From the NCBI GenBank assembly GCA_031256795.1, contig JAIRPW010000043.1, positions 1 to 64,000 on the forward strand: DNA of 64,000 nucleotides, read 5' to 3'. Shown here piece by piece: positions 39,482 to 48,622 of the stretch. Below the pieces are notes generated by a model. It saw nothing but the letters and a program-made list of their open reading frames with translations. It was not told where the DNA came from and did not search any database. Position 1 is the first letter of the stretch. Each line of letters starts with the position of its first letter. The translations under genes and the position numbers were made by a program. This DNA is from Zoogloeaceae bacterium. GTDB lineage: Bacteria > Pseudomonadota > Gammaproteobacteria > Burkholderiales > Rhodocyclaceae.

Positions 39482-41122
39482 ATGACTACAGAACGTGAAA
39501 CCATGGAATTCGACGTCATCATTGTTGGCGCGGGTCTCTCTGGCCTTTCTGCCGCGATTCGGTTGAAGCAGGTTGCGGCGGCGGCGGGTAAGGAAATAGA
39601 GGTTTGCGTTCTGGAGAAAGGCTCGGAAGTCGGCGCGCATATTCTTTCGGGCGCTTGTTTTGAGCCTTCCGCGCTGACCGAACTGATTCCTGACTGGAAG
39701 GCGAAGGGCGCGCCGCTGACGGTAGAGACGAATGATGACAATTTTATTTTCCTGACAGAAAAGCACGCGCTCAAGATGCCTACGCCGCCGCAGATGAACA
39801 ATGAAGGGAATTACATTGTCAGCATGGCCAATATCTGCCGTTGGCTGGGCGAGCAGGCGGATGCGCTGGGGGTGCAGATTTTCCCTGGTTTTGCGGCGGC
39901 GGAAGTGTTGTATAGCGAGGACGGGAGCGTGCGCGGCGTAGCGACGGGCGATATGGGTATTGGCAAAGACGGGCAAAAAACCGCCAATTATCAGCCTGGC
40001 TATGAGTTGCTTGCGCCGCAGACGATTTTTGCGGAGGGTTGCCGCGGCTCGCTGACTCAGACTTTGTTTGAGCGTTTTGATTTGAGAAAAGACGCGCAAC
40101 CGCAGACGTATGGTGTAGGCATCAAGGAGATCTGGGAAGTAGAGCCGACGAAACATAAGCCCGGAAAGCTGATTCACACCGTCGGCTGGCCGCTGGATGC
40201 TGAGACTTATGGCGGCTCCGCGATTTATCACATGGAGAACAATCAGGTTGCCATTATGTTTGTGGTGGGTCTGGATTATAAAAATCCCTGGTTGTCGCCA
40301 TTTGAGGAATTTCAGCGCTTCAAGACGCATGCGACGATCCGTGGTTTGCTGGAAGGAGGGAAACGCATCGCCTATGGCGCGCGTTCGTTGTCAGAAGGCG
40401 GGTTTCAATCTTTGCCAAAACTTACTTTTCCGGGCGGGGTGCTGGTAGGAGATGCGGCGGGCTTCTTGAATGTTCCCAAGATCAAGGGAGGGCATACCGC
40501 GATGAAATCCGGCATGTTGGCTGCGGAGGCGGTGTTTGAGGTATGGCAAAAAGGTGATTCGGCGGGTAAGGAAGCGGTGGCGTATGCGGAGAATTTACGC
40601 GCGAGCTGGATGTGGGATGAGTTGTACCGTGCACGGAATATTCGTCCGAGCTTCCGCTGGGGGATGTGGGTGGGTCTGGCGTATTCTGGTCTGGATACGT
40701 ATCTTTTCCGCGGTCGCGCGCCATGGACGCTTTCCATTGAGGCGGATCATGAGGAATTGCGAGAAAAGACGGAGTATCCGAAGATTGATTATCCCAAGCC
40801 GGATGGAGTGTTGACCTTTGACCGGTTGTCCTCGGTGTTTTTGGCCAATGTTAACCATGAGGAGAATCAGTTGTGTCATTTGCGCTTGAAGGATGAAACT
40901 GTGCCCATCCGGGTAAATTGGGAGAAGTACGCTTCTCCGGAGACGCGGTATTGTCCGGCGGGGGTGTATGAGATTTTGGGCGAGGAAGAAGGGAAGCCGC
41001 GCTTGCAGATTAACGGGCAGAACTGCCTGCACTGCAAGACATGCGACATTAAGGACCCGACGCAGAATATTCGTTGGACGGTTCCCGAAGGCGGCGGCGG
41101 CCCGAATTATCCGAATATGTAA
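39482..41122 (+). CDS. Electron transfer flavoprotein-ubiquinone oxidoreductase
   Basis: FDVIIVGAGLSGLSAAIRLKQ; GAHILSGACFEPSALTELIPDW; C-terminal 4Fe-4S LQINGQNCLHCKTCDIKDPTQNIRWTVPEGGGGPNYPNM. SD aaggagaaaagcatg. Confidence 0.96.
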   Translation: MTTERETMEFDVIIVGAGLSGLSAAIRLKQVAAAAGKEIEVCVLEKGSEVGAHILSGACFEPSALTELIPDWKAKGAPLTVETNDDNFIFLTEKHALKMPTPPQMNNEGNYIVSMANICRWLGEQADALGVQIFPGFAAAEVLYSEDGSVRGVATGDMGIGKDGQKTANYQPGYELLAPQTIFAEGCRGSLTQTLFERFDLRKDAQPQTYGVGIKEIWEVEPTKHKPGKLIHTVGWPLDAETYGGSAIYHMENNQVAIMFVVGLDYKNPWLSPFEEFQRFKTHATIRGLLEGGKRIAYGARSLSEGGFQSLPKLTFPGGVLVGDAAGFLNVPKIKGGHTAMKSGMLAAEAVFEVWQKGDSAGKEAVAYAENLRASWMWDELYRARNIRPSFRWGMWVGLAYSGLDTYLFRGRAPWTLSIEADHEELREKTEYPKIDYPKPDGVLTFDRLSSVFLANVNHEENQLCHLRLKDETVPIRVNWEKYASPETRYCPAGVYEILGEEEGKPRLQINGQNCLHCKTCDIKDPTQNIRWTVPEGGGGPNYPNM

Positions 41123-41445
41123 GGGCGGCGTACATACTGGAGGCGGCCAAATCGCGCGGGATGCTGGATCGCGGCAGTTTCTGGCGATTGCGTTCTCATC
41201 GGCGAACGGATGAAATTGGGCGTGCTGATGTTGGTGTAGCGCCGGGGAAACGCAACACTCCCCTGTCTTTGGGCAGGGGAGATGTCTTATGCGGAAACAG
41301 CGGCGTACGATTGTCCGGAAAAATAACGCTTGCTTGAGTTTTCGCGTCATCTGCCTCTACTATTTTCGCCTCTCGCCGTAGCGAACCGGTTTGGGCTAAA
41401 CTGTCAGACGGTTGTTTCGTGTGGTCATTTTTTTACAGGAGGCGC

Positions 41446-42573
41446 ATGGACGTCAAAGAAATTATTGCCCCAACCGTGCAGGATTGGGAAACGCTGGAAG
41501 AGTTTTCCGACAGTTTGCAAGACAAAGCCGCCGTCATTTCCGAATGTATGGCGCAGCTGAAGAAAACGCCTGGCGATCAGGAAGTCGCTGAATTGGTGCT
41601 GCGTTCCCTGCACAATATCAAGGGGGACGCCTCGCTGACCAAGCTCGCTTTGGGCGTTGCCATTGCGCATCACTCGGAATCTTTGTTCCAACGGTTTAAG
41701 GCGGGAGAATTTCTGTTTTCGGATGTATTTTCAGAAACCATATTGCTGTCGCTGGATCGTCTGGAATTGGCGGTGGATAACCTGTTGCACCGGGCCACGC
41801 TGGAAAATCTGCAATTGATGACACTTCTGCAGGAAATGGAGAAAGCCATTGCCGCGCCGCCGGACAAGGTGATTGCCCTATGCGGAAAATTGATTGAGGC
41901 AGTGACAGGGTTTCCGCCGGTTTCGATTGCGCAGGTTGATGAAAGCGCGTTGCTGGAGCCTGCCAGACCCGCCGAGTCCCTGCGTCATGATACGCAGGAC
42001 GTGGCTACGGATTTGCAGTTTTTCCGTTCCTTCGCCATGCAGTTGGAAAGTCGGTCGCCCTTTTTCAAGGGGCGCACCAATCGTATTTTGCGCCTGGTGC
42101 TGGAGACCAACAAAGCCGCAGACTCTCCGGTTGATCCGGTGCAGCTGGAAGCGGCAATCTATATGCACGACGTCGGCATGATGATGATGCCAGAGCGCAC
42201 CTGGCTCAAAATGGGGCATCTTTCGGAAGAGGAGCGCCTGATGCTGCGCGGGCATCCTGCCTACGGCGCGGGGCTTTTACAGCGAATGCCGGGTTGGGAG
42301 GAGGCGGCGATCATGGTTGCCCAGCATCACGAGATGCCCAATGGCAGCGGCTATCCTTTGGGAATCAAGGATGACGGGATTTGCGAGGGCGCGAAGCTCA
42401 TTGCTATTGTCGACGCGTTTGAGGCGGTGATGCTCAAACATAGCCACCGGGGAAAAAATCGTTCCGTGCTGCGCGCTATTGCGGAGGTCAATGCCTGCGA
42501 TTATCAGTTTGCGCCCAACTGGACGCTGTTATTCAATCAGATTATCCGCCGCACAGTTGGAGTCGCCGCTTGA
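41446..42573 (+). CDS. Hpt-like + HD-GYP-domain signalling protein
   Basis: LRSLHNIKGDASLTKL (Hpt-like); MHDVGMMMMPERTWLKMGHLSEEE ... VAQHHEMPNGSGYPLGI (HD-GYP-like). SD aggaggcgc-atg. Confidence 0.85.
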   Translation: MDVKEIIAPTVQDWETLEEFSDSLQDKAAVISECMAQLKKTPGDQEVAELVLRSLHNIKGDASLTKLALGVAIAHHSESLFQRFKAGEFLFSDVFSETILLSLDRLELAVDNLLHRATLENLQLMTLLQEMEKAIAAPPDKVIALCGKLIEAVTGFPPVSIAQVDESALLEPARPAESLRHDTQDVATDLQFFRSFAMQLESRSPFFKGRTNRILRLVLETNKAADSPVDPVQLEAAIYMHDVGMMMMPERTWLKMGHLSEEERLMLRGHPAYGAGLLQRMPGWEEAAIMVAQHHEMPNGSGYPLGIKDDGICEGAKLIAIVDAFEAVMLKHSHRGKNRSVLRAIAEVNACDYQFAPNWTLLFNQIIRRTVGVAA

Positions 42574-43403
42574 CGGTTCCGGCGGAAAGTTTGGCGCGCC
42601 GTTTCGCGGGGACGCGCCGTTTGTATGGGGAAGAGGCGGCGGAGTGTTTCGCCGCCGCCCATGTGTGCGTGATTGGCCTGGGCGGCGTGGGTTCCTGGGC
42701 GGCGGAAGGTCTGGCGCGCAGCGGTATTGGGCGGTTGACGCTCATTGATCTGGACGTTGTGGCGGAATCCAACACCAACCGCCAGATACAGGCGCTGGAT
42801 GGCGCGTATGGCGAGGCCAAGGTTGAGGCGCTGGCGAGAAGGTTTAGAAAAATTCACCCGGGTTGCGTCGTTACTTGCGTGGATGATTTCATTACGCAGG
42901 AAAATGTCGCGCAGTTTTTGTCGGCGGCGCCGCGACCATTTTCCTTGGTGATTGACGCGATTGATCGGACGACCGACAAAGCCGCGCTTTTGGCGCATTG
43001 CCGTGAAAACGCGTTGCGCGTTGTGACTGCGGGCGCGGCGGGGGGAAAAAAATCCCCGTTGTTGATTCGCGCGGATGATTTGGCGCGCGCAACGCAAGAC
43101 CCGTTGCTGGCCAAGACGCGCGCTGTTTTGCGGCGGGAATATGGCTTTCCCAAAGGCGCGGCGGATATTGGCAAAGCCGAGAAATTCGGCATTCCGGCAG
43201 TGTATTCCGTAGAGCCGGTTGCGCCGTTTCAGGCGGCTTGCGCCGCCAATACGATGGACGCCGCGCATGTCGCGCCGCAAGGCTTAAGCTGCGCCGGTTA
43301 TGGCTCTTCCGTTTGCGTAACTGCCAGTATGGGCTTCACGGCATGTGCCGCTGCGCTGGAGTGTCTGGCCGCGCCGCAGGAGAAAGCGATTTTTTGCGCA
43401 TGA
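42570..43403 (+). CDS. tcdA: tRNA threonylcarbamoyladenosine dehydratase (TcdA/CsdL-like E1 family)
   Basis: RFAGTRRLYGEEAAECFAAAHVCVIGLGGVGSWAAEGLARSGIGRLTLIDLDVVAESNTNRQIQAL. Confidence 0.93.
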   Translation: MTVPAESLARRFAGTRRLYGEEAAECFAAAHVCVIGLGGVGSWAAEGLARSGIGRLTLIDLDVVAESNTNRQIQALDGAYGEAKVEALARRFRKIHPGCVVTCVDDFITQENVAQFLSAAPRPFSLVIDAIDRTTDKAALLAHCRENALRVVTAGAAGGKKSPLLIRADDLARATQDPLLAKTRAVLRREYGFPKGAADIGKAEKFGIPAVYSVEPVAPFQAACAANTMDAAHVAPQGLSCAGYGSSVCVTASMGFTACAAALECLAAPQEKAIFCA

Positions 43404-44512
43404 AATACATTGATGAATTCCGTGATGGCGATTTGGCGGAAGGTTTGGCGCGGAAGATTGCGCGCATTGCGGATTCGTCCAGAACGTATCGTTTTATGGA
43501 ATTTTGCGGAGGGCATACGCACGCGATTTCGCGTTATGGCTTACTGGATTTATTGCCGGATAACATCCGAATGATTCACGGGCCTGGATGTCCGGTGTGT
43601 GTGCTGCCTGTGGGGCGTGTTGATCAGGCAATCCGCGCGGCGCGCATACCTGGGGTGATACTGTGCGCGTATGGGGATTGTCTGCGTGTCCCCGCGTCTG
43701 GCGGCATGACGCTTTTGAAGGCGCGCGCGGAGGGCGCGGATGCGCGCATGGTGTATTCCGCGCGGGACGCGCTGGCGCTGGCGCGAGCGCACCCTGATCG
43801 CGAAGTCGTTTTTTTTGCCATTGGCTTTGAGACGACGACGCCGCCTACGGCGGCGGCGCTGGTGCAAGCTGAGGCCGAGGGGCTGAATAATTTTTCTGTA
43901 TTGTGCTGTCATGTGCTGACCGCGCCTGCTGTGACGGGGATTTTGGAGGACGCGGATACCGTCATGCTGGATGGGTTGATTGGCCCTGCGCATGTTTCCA
44001 CTGTGATTGGCGCGGCGGCGTATGAGTTTATTCCCGCGCGGCATAAAAAACCTGTGGTGATTGCCGGTTTTGAGCCGCTTGATTTATTACAGGCGATTTT
44101 GATGCTGGTGCGTCAGGCAAACGAAGGGCGCGCGGAAGTGGAAAACGAGTTTAGTCGTGCCGTGAGCCGGGAGGGGAATCGAAAGGCAATAGCTTTGATG
44201 GACAAAGTTTTTGCCGTGCGGCGGGATTTTGAGTGGCGCGGCCTGGGGACTTTACCGGAAAGCGCGCTTTGTCTCGCGCCCGCTTATGCGCGTTTTGACG
44301 CTGAGGCGCGTTTTCAGATTCCTTATGCGCGCGTTTTGGATCATCCTGCCTGTGAGTGCGCTTCTGTGCTGCGCGGACGGAAAACGCCGCAGGAATGCAA
44401 AGTTTTCGGCAAAGCGTGCGTACCGGAAAATCCGCTGGGCGCGTGCATGGTGTCTGGGGAGGGCGCGTGCGCCGCGCAATATATTTACGGGCGCTTTCGG
44501 ACGTCGGCTTGA
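43400..44512 (+). CDS. hypD: Hydrogenase maturation protein HypD
   Basis: FMEFCGGHTHAISRYGL, IHGPGCPVCVLPVGRVDQAI, FFAIGFETTTPPTAAAL, GFEPLDLLQAILMLVRQ, C-terminal Cys cluster CECASVLRGRKTPQECKVFGKACVPENPLGACMVSGEGACAAQY. Start overlaps the tcdA stop. Confidence 0.96.
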   Translation: MKYIDEFRDGDLAEGLARKIARIADSSRTYRFMEFCGGHTHAISRYGLLDLLPDNIRMIHGPGCPVCVLPVGRVDQAIRAARIPGVILCAYGDCLRVPASGGMTLLKARAEGADARMVYSARDALALARAHPDREVVFFAIGFETTTPPTAAALVQAEAEGLNNFSVLCCHVLTAPAVTGILEDADTVMLDGLIGPAHVSTVIGAAAYEFIPARHKKPVVIAGFEPLDLLQAILMLVRQANEGRAEVENEFSRAVSREGNRKAIALMDKVFAVRRDFEWRGLGTLPESALCLAPAYARFDAEARFQIPYARVLDHPACECASVLRGRKTPQECKVFGKACVPENPLGACMVSGEGACAAQYIYGRFRTSA

Positions 44513-44558
44513 AAGCGATTTGATGTATCAATAACAGATCGGTCCGCGCGAGTTAAGC

Positions 44559-44630
44559 TCATTTCATCTGAGTCTGCACTCTGCACAAATGGGTATTTTG
44601 ATTCGGGGGCTGCATTTTCAGCTTGTCCAT
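44559..44630 (-). pseudogene. 5' relic of a type III R-M methyltransferase (mod)-like gene
   Basis: MDKLKMQPPNQNTHLCRVQTQMK* preceded by AAGGAGGACAAAACTG. The MDKLKM-x-x-PN start is characteristic of Mod N-termini, but the frame breaks up immediately. Confidence 0.5.
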
Positions 44631-44773
44631 CAGTTTTGTCCTCCTTGATTCAATGGGATAATGGAATTGGCAGCACGCTTTTCGTCGCTGATGGGCGTTA
44701 TGTAGTAGTGTTGCTCAATGCCGTATAGGAGCTTTTTCGGTTTGGGAATAAGGCAGGGCTGTGCGGACAATGA
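44630..44773 (-). pseudogene. C-terminal tail of a truncated ORF coupled to the mod relic
   Basis: Open frame ...SLSAQPCLIPKPKKLLYGIEQHYYITPISDEKRAANSIIPLNQGGQN* ending in TGATG shared with the mod-like start; no start codon of its own. Confidence 0.45.
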
Positions 44774-45742
44774 TTATGGCAGGATGCGCGCCAAAAGGCG
44801 TTTTGGCCAGAGTTTTCCATCTTCCCGAATTTGCCCGCTGCCCAAAAACGATCCCGTCATGTCATACACCTTAAATTCAATGTCTGCTTTCTTTGGAGCG
44901 CTGACAGGACATGCAACCGGATTTCCACAGATAAAGCGCGTCCGTTCCGCTTCCGCAAGATATGCCGACGGCAGAGTGGAGAGCAGCGCATCTACAGGCA
45001 GAAGCGATTCGGCGAGTTTTTCAGGATTGCGCGCCGCAAGGTCTTCCAATGGGGAAAGCATTTCGGCGTCTTCCAGTCGTAACCGCCCAACGCGCGTGCG
45101 CCGCAAGGCATAAAGGCTTGCGCCGCAGCCGAGCGCTTTCCCTATATCTTCCGCCAGAACGCGGATATAAGTTCCTTTGCCGCAGTGAACTTCCAGTCGA
45201 CAACGGGGCAGGGTCGCGGGGGAAAAATCCAGACAACGGAGCGCGTGAATCGTCACGGGACGCTCTTTCCGCTCCACGGTAATCCCCTGCCGCGCGAGAG
45301 CGTACAGCGGCTGCCCATCGCGTTTCAGAGCGGAATACATGGGCGGGATCTGGCAAAGCTCGCCCGTAAATTTCGGCAGGACAGCCTCAATTTCCCGCGC
45401 GGTAAGAGCGGTAAGGAGCGCTTGGGGGGCGCGGGACGTAATTTCGCCTTCCCGGTCTCCGGTCGTGGTCGCGATACCAAAGACAATCTCCGCGACATAG
45501 GTTTTGTCCGCGTTCAGCAAGTCGCTGGAAAATTTGCTGGCTTCTCCAAAGCAAAGAGGCAAAAGGCCGCTTGCCAGAGGATCAAGCGTACCGGCATGTC
45601 CGGCTTTCTCCGCCTGGAAAAGTCGGCGCGCGCGCTGTAAGGCCGCGTTGGAGGAAATGCCCTCCGGCTTGTCCAGCAAGAGAACGCCATCTACCTTTTT
45701 CCGGGGAATTTTTGCGCCGGGGATATGTTCAGACTTCATCAT
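44774..45742 (-). CDS. truB: tRNA pseudouridine(55) synthase
   Basis: GVLLLDKPEGISSNAALQRARRLFQAEKAGHAGTLDPLASGLLPLCFGEASKF. Confidence 0.96.
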   Translation of the reverse strand: MMKSEHIPGAKIPRKKVDGVLLLDKPEGISSNAALQRARRLFQAEKAGHAGTLDPLASGLLPLCFGEASKFSSDLLNADKTYVAEIVFGIATTTGDREGEITSRAPQALLTALTAREIEAVLPKFTGELCQIPPMYSALKRDGQPLYALARQGITVERKERPVTIHALRCLDFSPATLPRCRLEVHCGKGTYIRVLAEDIGKALGCGASLYALRRTRVGRLRLEDAEMLSPLEDLAARNPEKLAESLLPVDALLSTLPSAYLAEAERTRFICGNPVACPVSAPKKADIEFKVYDMTGSFLGSGQIREDGKLWPKRLLARILP

Positions 45743-47537
45743 GTTCTTTCTGACGCTGTTGCGCCCACATTCGCGCGTAGCGGCCATTTTGTTTCAGCAG
45801 AGCGTCATGCCGCCCGCGTTCCACGATGAGACCGTCTTTCATGACCAGAATTTCGTCCGCGCGCATGACAGTGGACAGGCGGTGCGCGATGACCAGAGTC
45901 GTGCGGCCTTGCGCCGCGCGTTCAATCTGCGCCTGAATCGCGTGTTCGGTGCGGGTATCCAGCGCGGAAGTCGCCTCGTCAAAAATCAGGAGAGAAGGAT
46001 TTTTCAGCAGGGCGCGGGCAATAGCGACGCGCTGTTTTTCTCCCCCGGAAAGTTTCAGCCCGCGTTCGCCCACGCGGGTTTCCCAGCCTTCTGGCAAACT
46101 GTGGATAAATTGGATCAGCTGCGCCGCGCGGGCTGCTTCCATGACTTCCTGGCGGGTCGCGTTCGGCGCGCCATACAAAATGTTGTAATACAGCGTATCG
46201 TTAAACAGCACGGTATCCTGCGGCACGATCCCAATGGCGCGGCGCAGGCTTTCCTGCGTAAAAACGCGGACGTCTTGGCCGCCAAGCGTAATTTTCCCGT
46301 CAGTCACATCGTAAAAACGGAACAAGAGGCGCGCCAGCGTTGATTTTCCCGCGCCGGACGCGCCTACAACCGCTACGGTATGCCCGGAAGGAATGGCGAA
46401 ATCTATGCCGCGCAGAATCGGGCGCGCCGGATCATAGGAAAAATGAACGTTGATAAAACGCACATCGCGCGCGTGAAAGGGCAAGGGAATCGCGCCCGGG
46501 AGATCGCGGATTTCCTGTCCGGCGGAGAGAAGCCGGAACATGCGCTCAATATCCGTCACTGCCTGACGCAGCTCGCGGTATACCACGCCCAAAAAATTGA
46601 GCGGCAGATACATCTGCATCAAAAAGGCGTTGACCAGCACCAGATCGCCCACGCTCATTTGCCCATGAATGACAGAAACCGCCGCTCGCCACATCATCAT
46701 GGTCACGCCAAGCGCGACGATGGTTTGCTGGCCAAGATTGAGCATGGAAAGCGAAATCTGACTTTTGGTGGAGGCTTCTGCCCAGGCGTTCATATCGGCG
46801 TCGTAGCGCCGCGCCTCGAAGTCCTCATTGCTGAAATATTTGACCGTTTCATAATTAAGCAGACTGTCAATCGCGCGCGCGTTGGCGGCGGAATCGGTTT
46901 CATTGACCCGGCGGCGAATATCAATGCGCCAGTTGCTGATCCAGACGGCAAAAACGATATAGGCCGCAAGCGATCCCAGCGTAATCAGCGCGAATTCCGG
47001 CGGGTAGCGCGCGGCCAGAATCGCAAGCACCAGCAGAATTTCCACCAGTGTCGGCAAAATCGAGTAGAGCGTGTAATTGATCAGCGTGGCGATCGCGTGC
47101 GAGCCGCGCTCAATGTCGCGCGAAATGCCGCCGGTTTGACGCTCCAGATGAAAGCGCAGGGAAAGCGCGTGCAGGTGACGAAATACTTCCAGCGCGACAG
47201 TCCGGATGGATTGCTGCGTTACTCGCGCAAAAACGATTTCGCGCAACTCAGTAAATAAAGAGGCGAGAAAACGCAAAAAGCCGTAGAGCAGCAAAAAAAC
47301 AATAGGCAGCAGAAGTTCAGGCCGCGCCGCCGCGTCCAGGGCGTCAATAATTTCTTTGAAAACAAGAGGCACGGCTACCGAAGCGAGTTTGGCGCCGATC
47401 AGACAGAAAAGCGCGATCGCTACGCGCAGCCGGTATACCCAAAGATAGGCAAAAAGTCTCCGCAAGGTCGCAGCGGCAGGAGGATCAGAAGCCGACGCCT
47501 CCATTTTTTTTGTAAACGTAAAACGGGGGGATGACAT
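45729..47537 (-). CDS. ABC exporter, Atm1/HMT1-type, fused TM and ATPase
   Basis: TM domain (LNYETVKYFSNEDFEARRYD, QTGGISRDIERG) with Walker A GASGAGKST, LSGGEKQRVAIARALLKNP, LIFDEATSALD. Confidence 0.93.
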   Translation of the reverse strand: MSSPRFTFTKKMEASASDPPAAATLRRLFAYLWVYRLRVAIALFCLIGAKLASVAVPLVFKEIIDALDAAARPELLLPIVFLLLYGFLRFLASLFTELREIVFARVTQQSIRTVALEVFRHLHALSLRFHLERQTGGISRDIERGSHAIATLINYTLYSILPTLVEILLVLAILAARYPPEFALITLGSLAAYIVFAVWISNWRIDIRRRVNETDSAANARAIDSLLNYETVKYFSNEDFEARRYDADMNAWAEASTKSQISLSMLNLGQQTIVALGVTMMMWRAAVSVIHGQMSVGDLVLVNAFLMQMYLPLNFLGVVYRELRQAVTDIERMFRLLSAGQEIRDLPGAIPLPFHARDVRFINVHFSYDPARPILRGIDFAIPSGHTVAVVGASGAGKSTLARLLFRFYDVTDGKITLGGQDVRVFTQESLRRAIGIVPQDTVLFNDTLYYNILYGAPNATRQEVMEAARAAQLIQFIHSLPEGWETRVGERGLKLSGGEKQRVAIARALLKNPSLLIFDEATSALDTRTEHAIQAQIERAAQGRTTLVIAHRLSTVMRADEILVMKDGLIVERGRHDALLKQNGRYARMWAQQRQKEHDEV

Positions 47538-47641
47538 CTGTTGTGCGGGCGAAAGGGAAGCATAAAGTGTAGCAGGAAGAGTTTTGGAAACCTGCTATGC
47601 GGGGTATAGTTTTTCCTGTTCCAAATGAAAGGACGGCAGAA

Positions 47642-48514
47642 ATGCGCGGACAAGGTTTTTTTCACAGGGGATTTTTATGGAGTTTTGGTTTGGTATGCGG
47701 CGTCTTTTTTAGCGCGCCGTCCATTTATGCCGCCTCCTATGATGAGATGCTGCGAGCGGTCAAGCTGGGGGACAAAAGCGTGGCGGAAGAGCTTTTGCGG
47801 CGCGGCGTGGACGTCAATTCCTGCGACCTGGAGGGGAATTCACTTTTGATGCTGGCGGCGCGGGAAAATCATCCAGAATTGGCGCGGCTGTTTATTCAAT
47901 GGCGCGCGAGAATCAACGCCCGCAATATGCACGGGGATTCCGCGCTAAATCTTGCGGCTTGGCGTGGCAATTTGCCGATTGCGCGCCTTTTGGTCGAGGC
48001 GGGCGCGGCTGTGGAAACGGAAGGCTGGACGCCGCTCATTTACGCCGCGTTTAACGGACACGACGCGGTCGCGGATTTTTTATTGTCGGCGGGGGCGCGC
48101 GTGAACGCGAAAAGTGAAAATGGCATGACTGCGCTGATGGCGGCCGCGCGCGGCGGTTTTTTGCCGCTGGCGCGGCGCTTGGTTGAGGAGGGCGCGGCCT
48201 TAAACGCGCGGACGGACCGCGGCGAAACCGCTGTAGACTGGGCGGAAAAAAATCATAACAGCAGTATCGCGGCGTATCTCAAAGCGCAAGGCGCGTTGTC
48301 CGGCGCAGAAGCCGAGGCGATGGAACGAGAACAGCAAGCCAAAGAACAGGAAGAGGAAAAAATAGAGGCAACAGCGACGGAAGAACAAACGATCGCGGAA
48401 AAGCAGGAAGAGATACCGGCAGAAACGCAAGAGTCAATCGAAACACAACCCGCTGAAAAAGAGAAAAATGAGGCAGAGCAGACAGAAAATCGGGAAAAGC
48501 AAGAGTCCCGGTAA
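47642..48514 (+). CDS. Ankyrin-repeat protein with signal peptide and Glu-rich C-terminus
   Basis: MRGQGFFHRGFLWSFGLVCGVFFSAPSIYAASYDEMLRAVKLGDKSVAEELLRRGVDVNS...; ANK repeats; tail rich in E/Q/K. Confidence 0.87.
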   Translation: MRGQGFFHRGFLWSFGLVCGVFFSAPSIYAASYDEMLRAVKLGDKSVAEELLRRGVDVNSCDLEGNSLLMLAARENHPELARLFIQWRARINARNMHGDSALNLAAWRGNLPIARLLVEAGAAVETEGWTPLIYAAFNGHDAVADFLLSAGARVNAKSENGMTALMAAARGGFLPLARRLVEEGAALNARTDRGETAVDWAEKNHNSSIAAYLKAQGALSGAEAEAMEREQQAKEQEEEKIEATATEEQTIAEKQEEIPAETQESIETQPAEKEKNEAEQTENREKQESR

Positions 48515-48622
48515 CGTATGCGTCATTTCGGGCAGGCCGCAAACGGCGCGGTCTGGAGTCTCTGAGAGGCGGGGAAACAGGGATATGCAGACATTCTCTG
48601 TCGCCGCGAAAGGGGGCGCGTC

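Noticed and set aside
41268-41291. Terminator after ETF:QO (ctcccctg/caggggag)
   Set aside because: Good 8-bp stem but no T tract follows; not called as a terminator.
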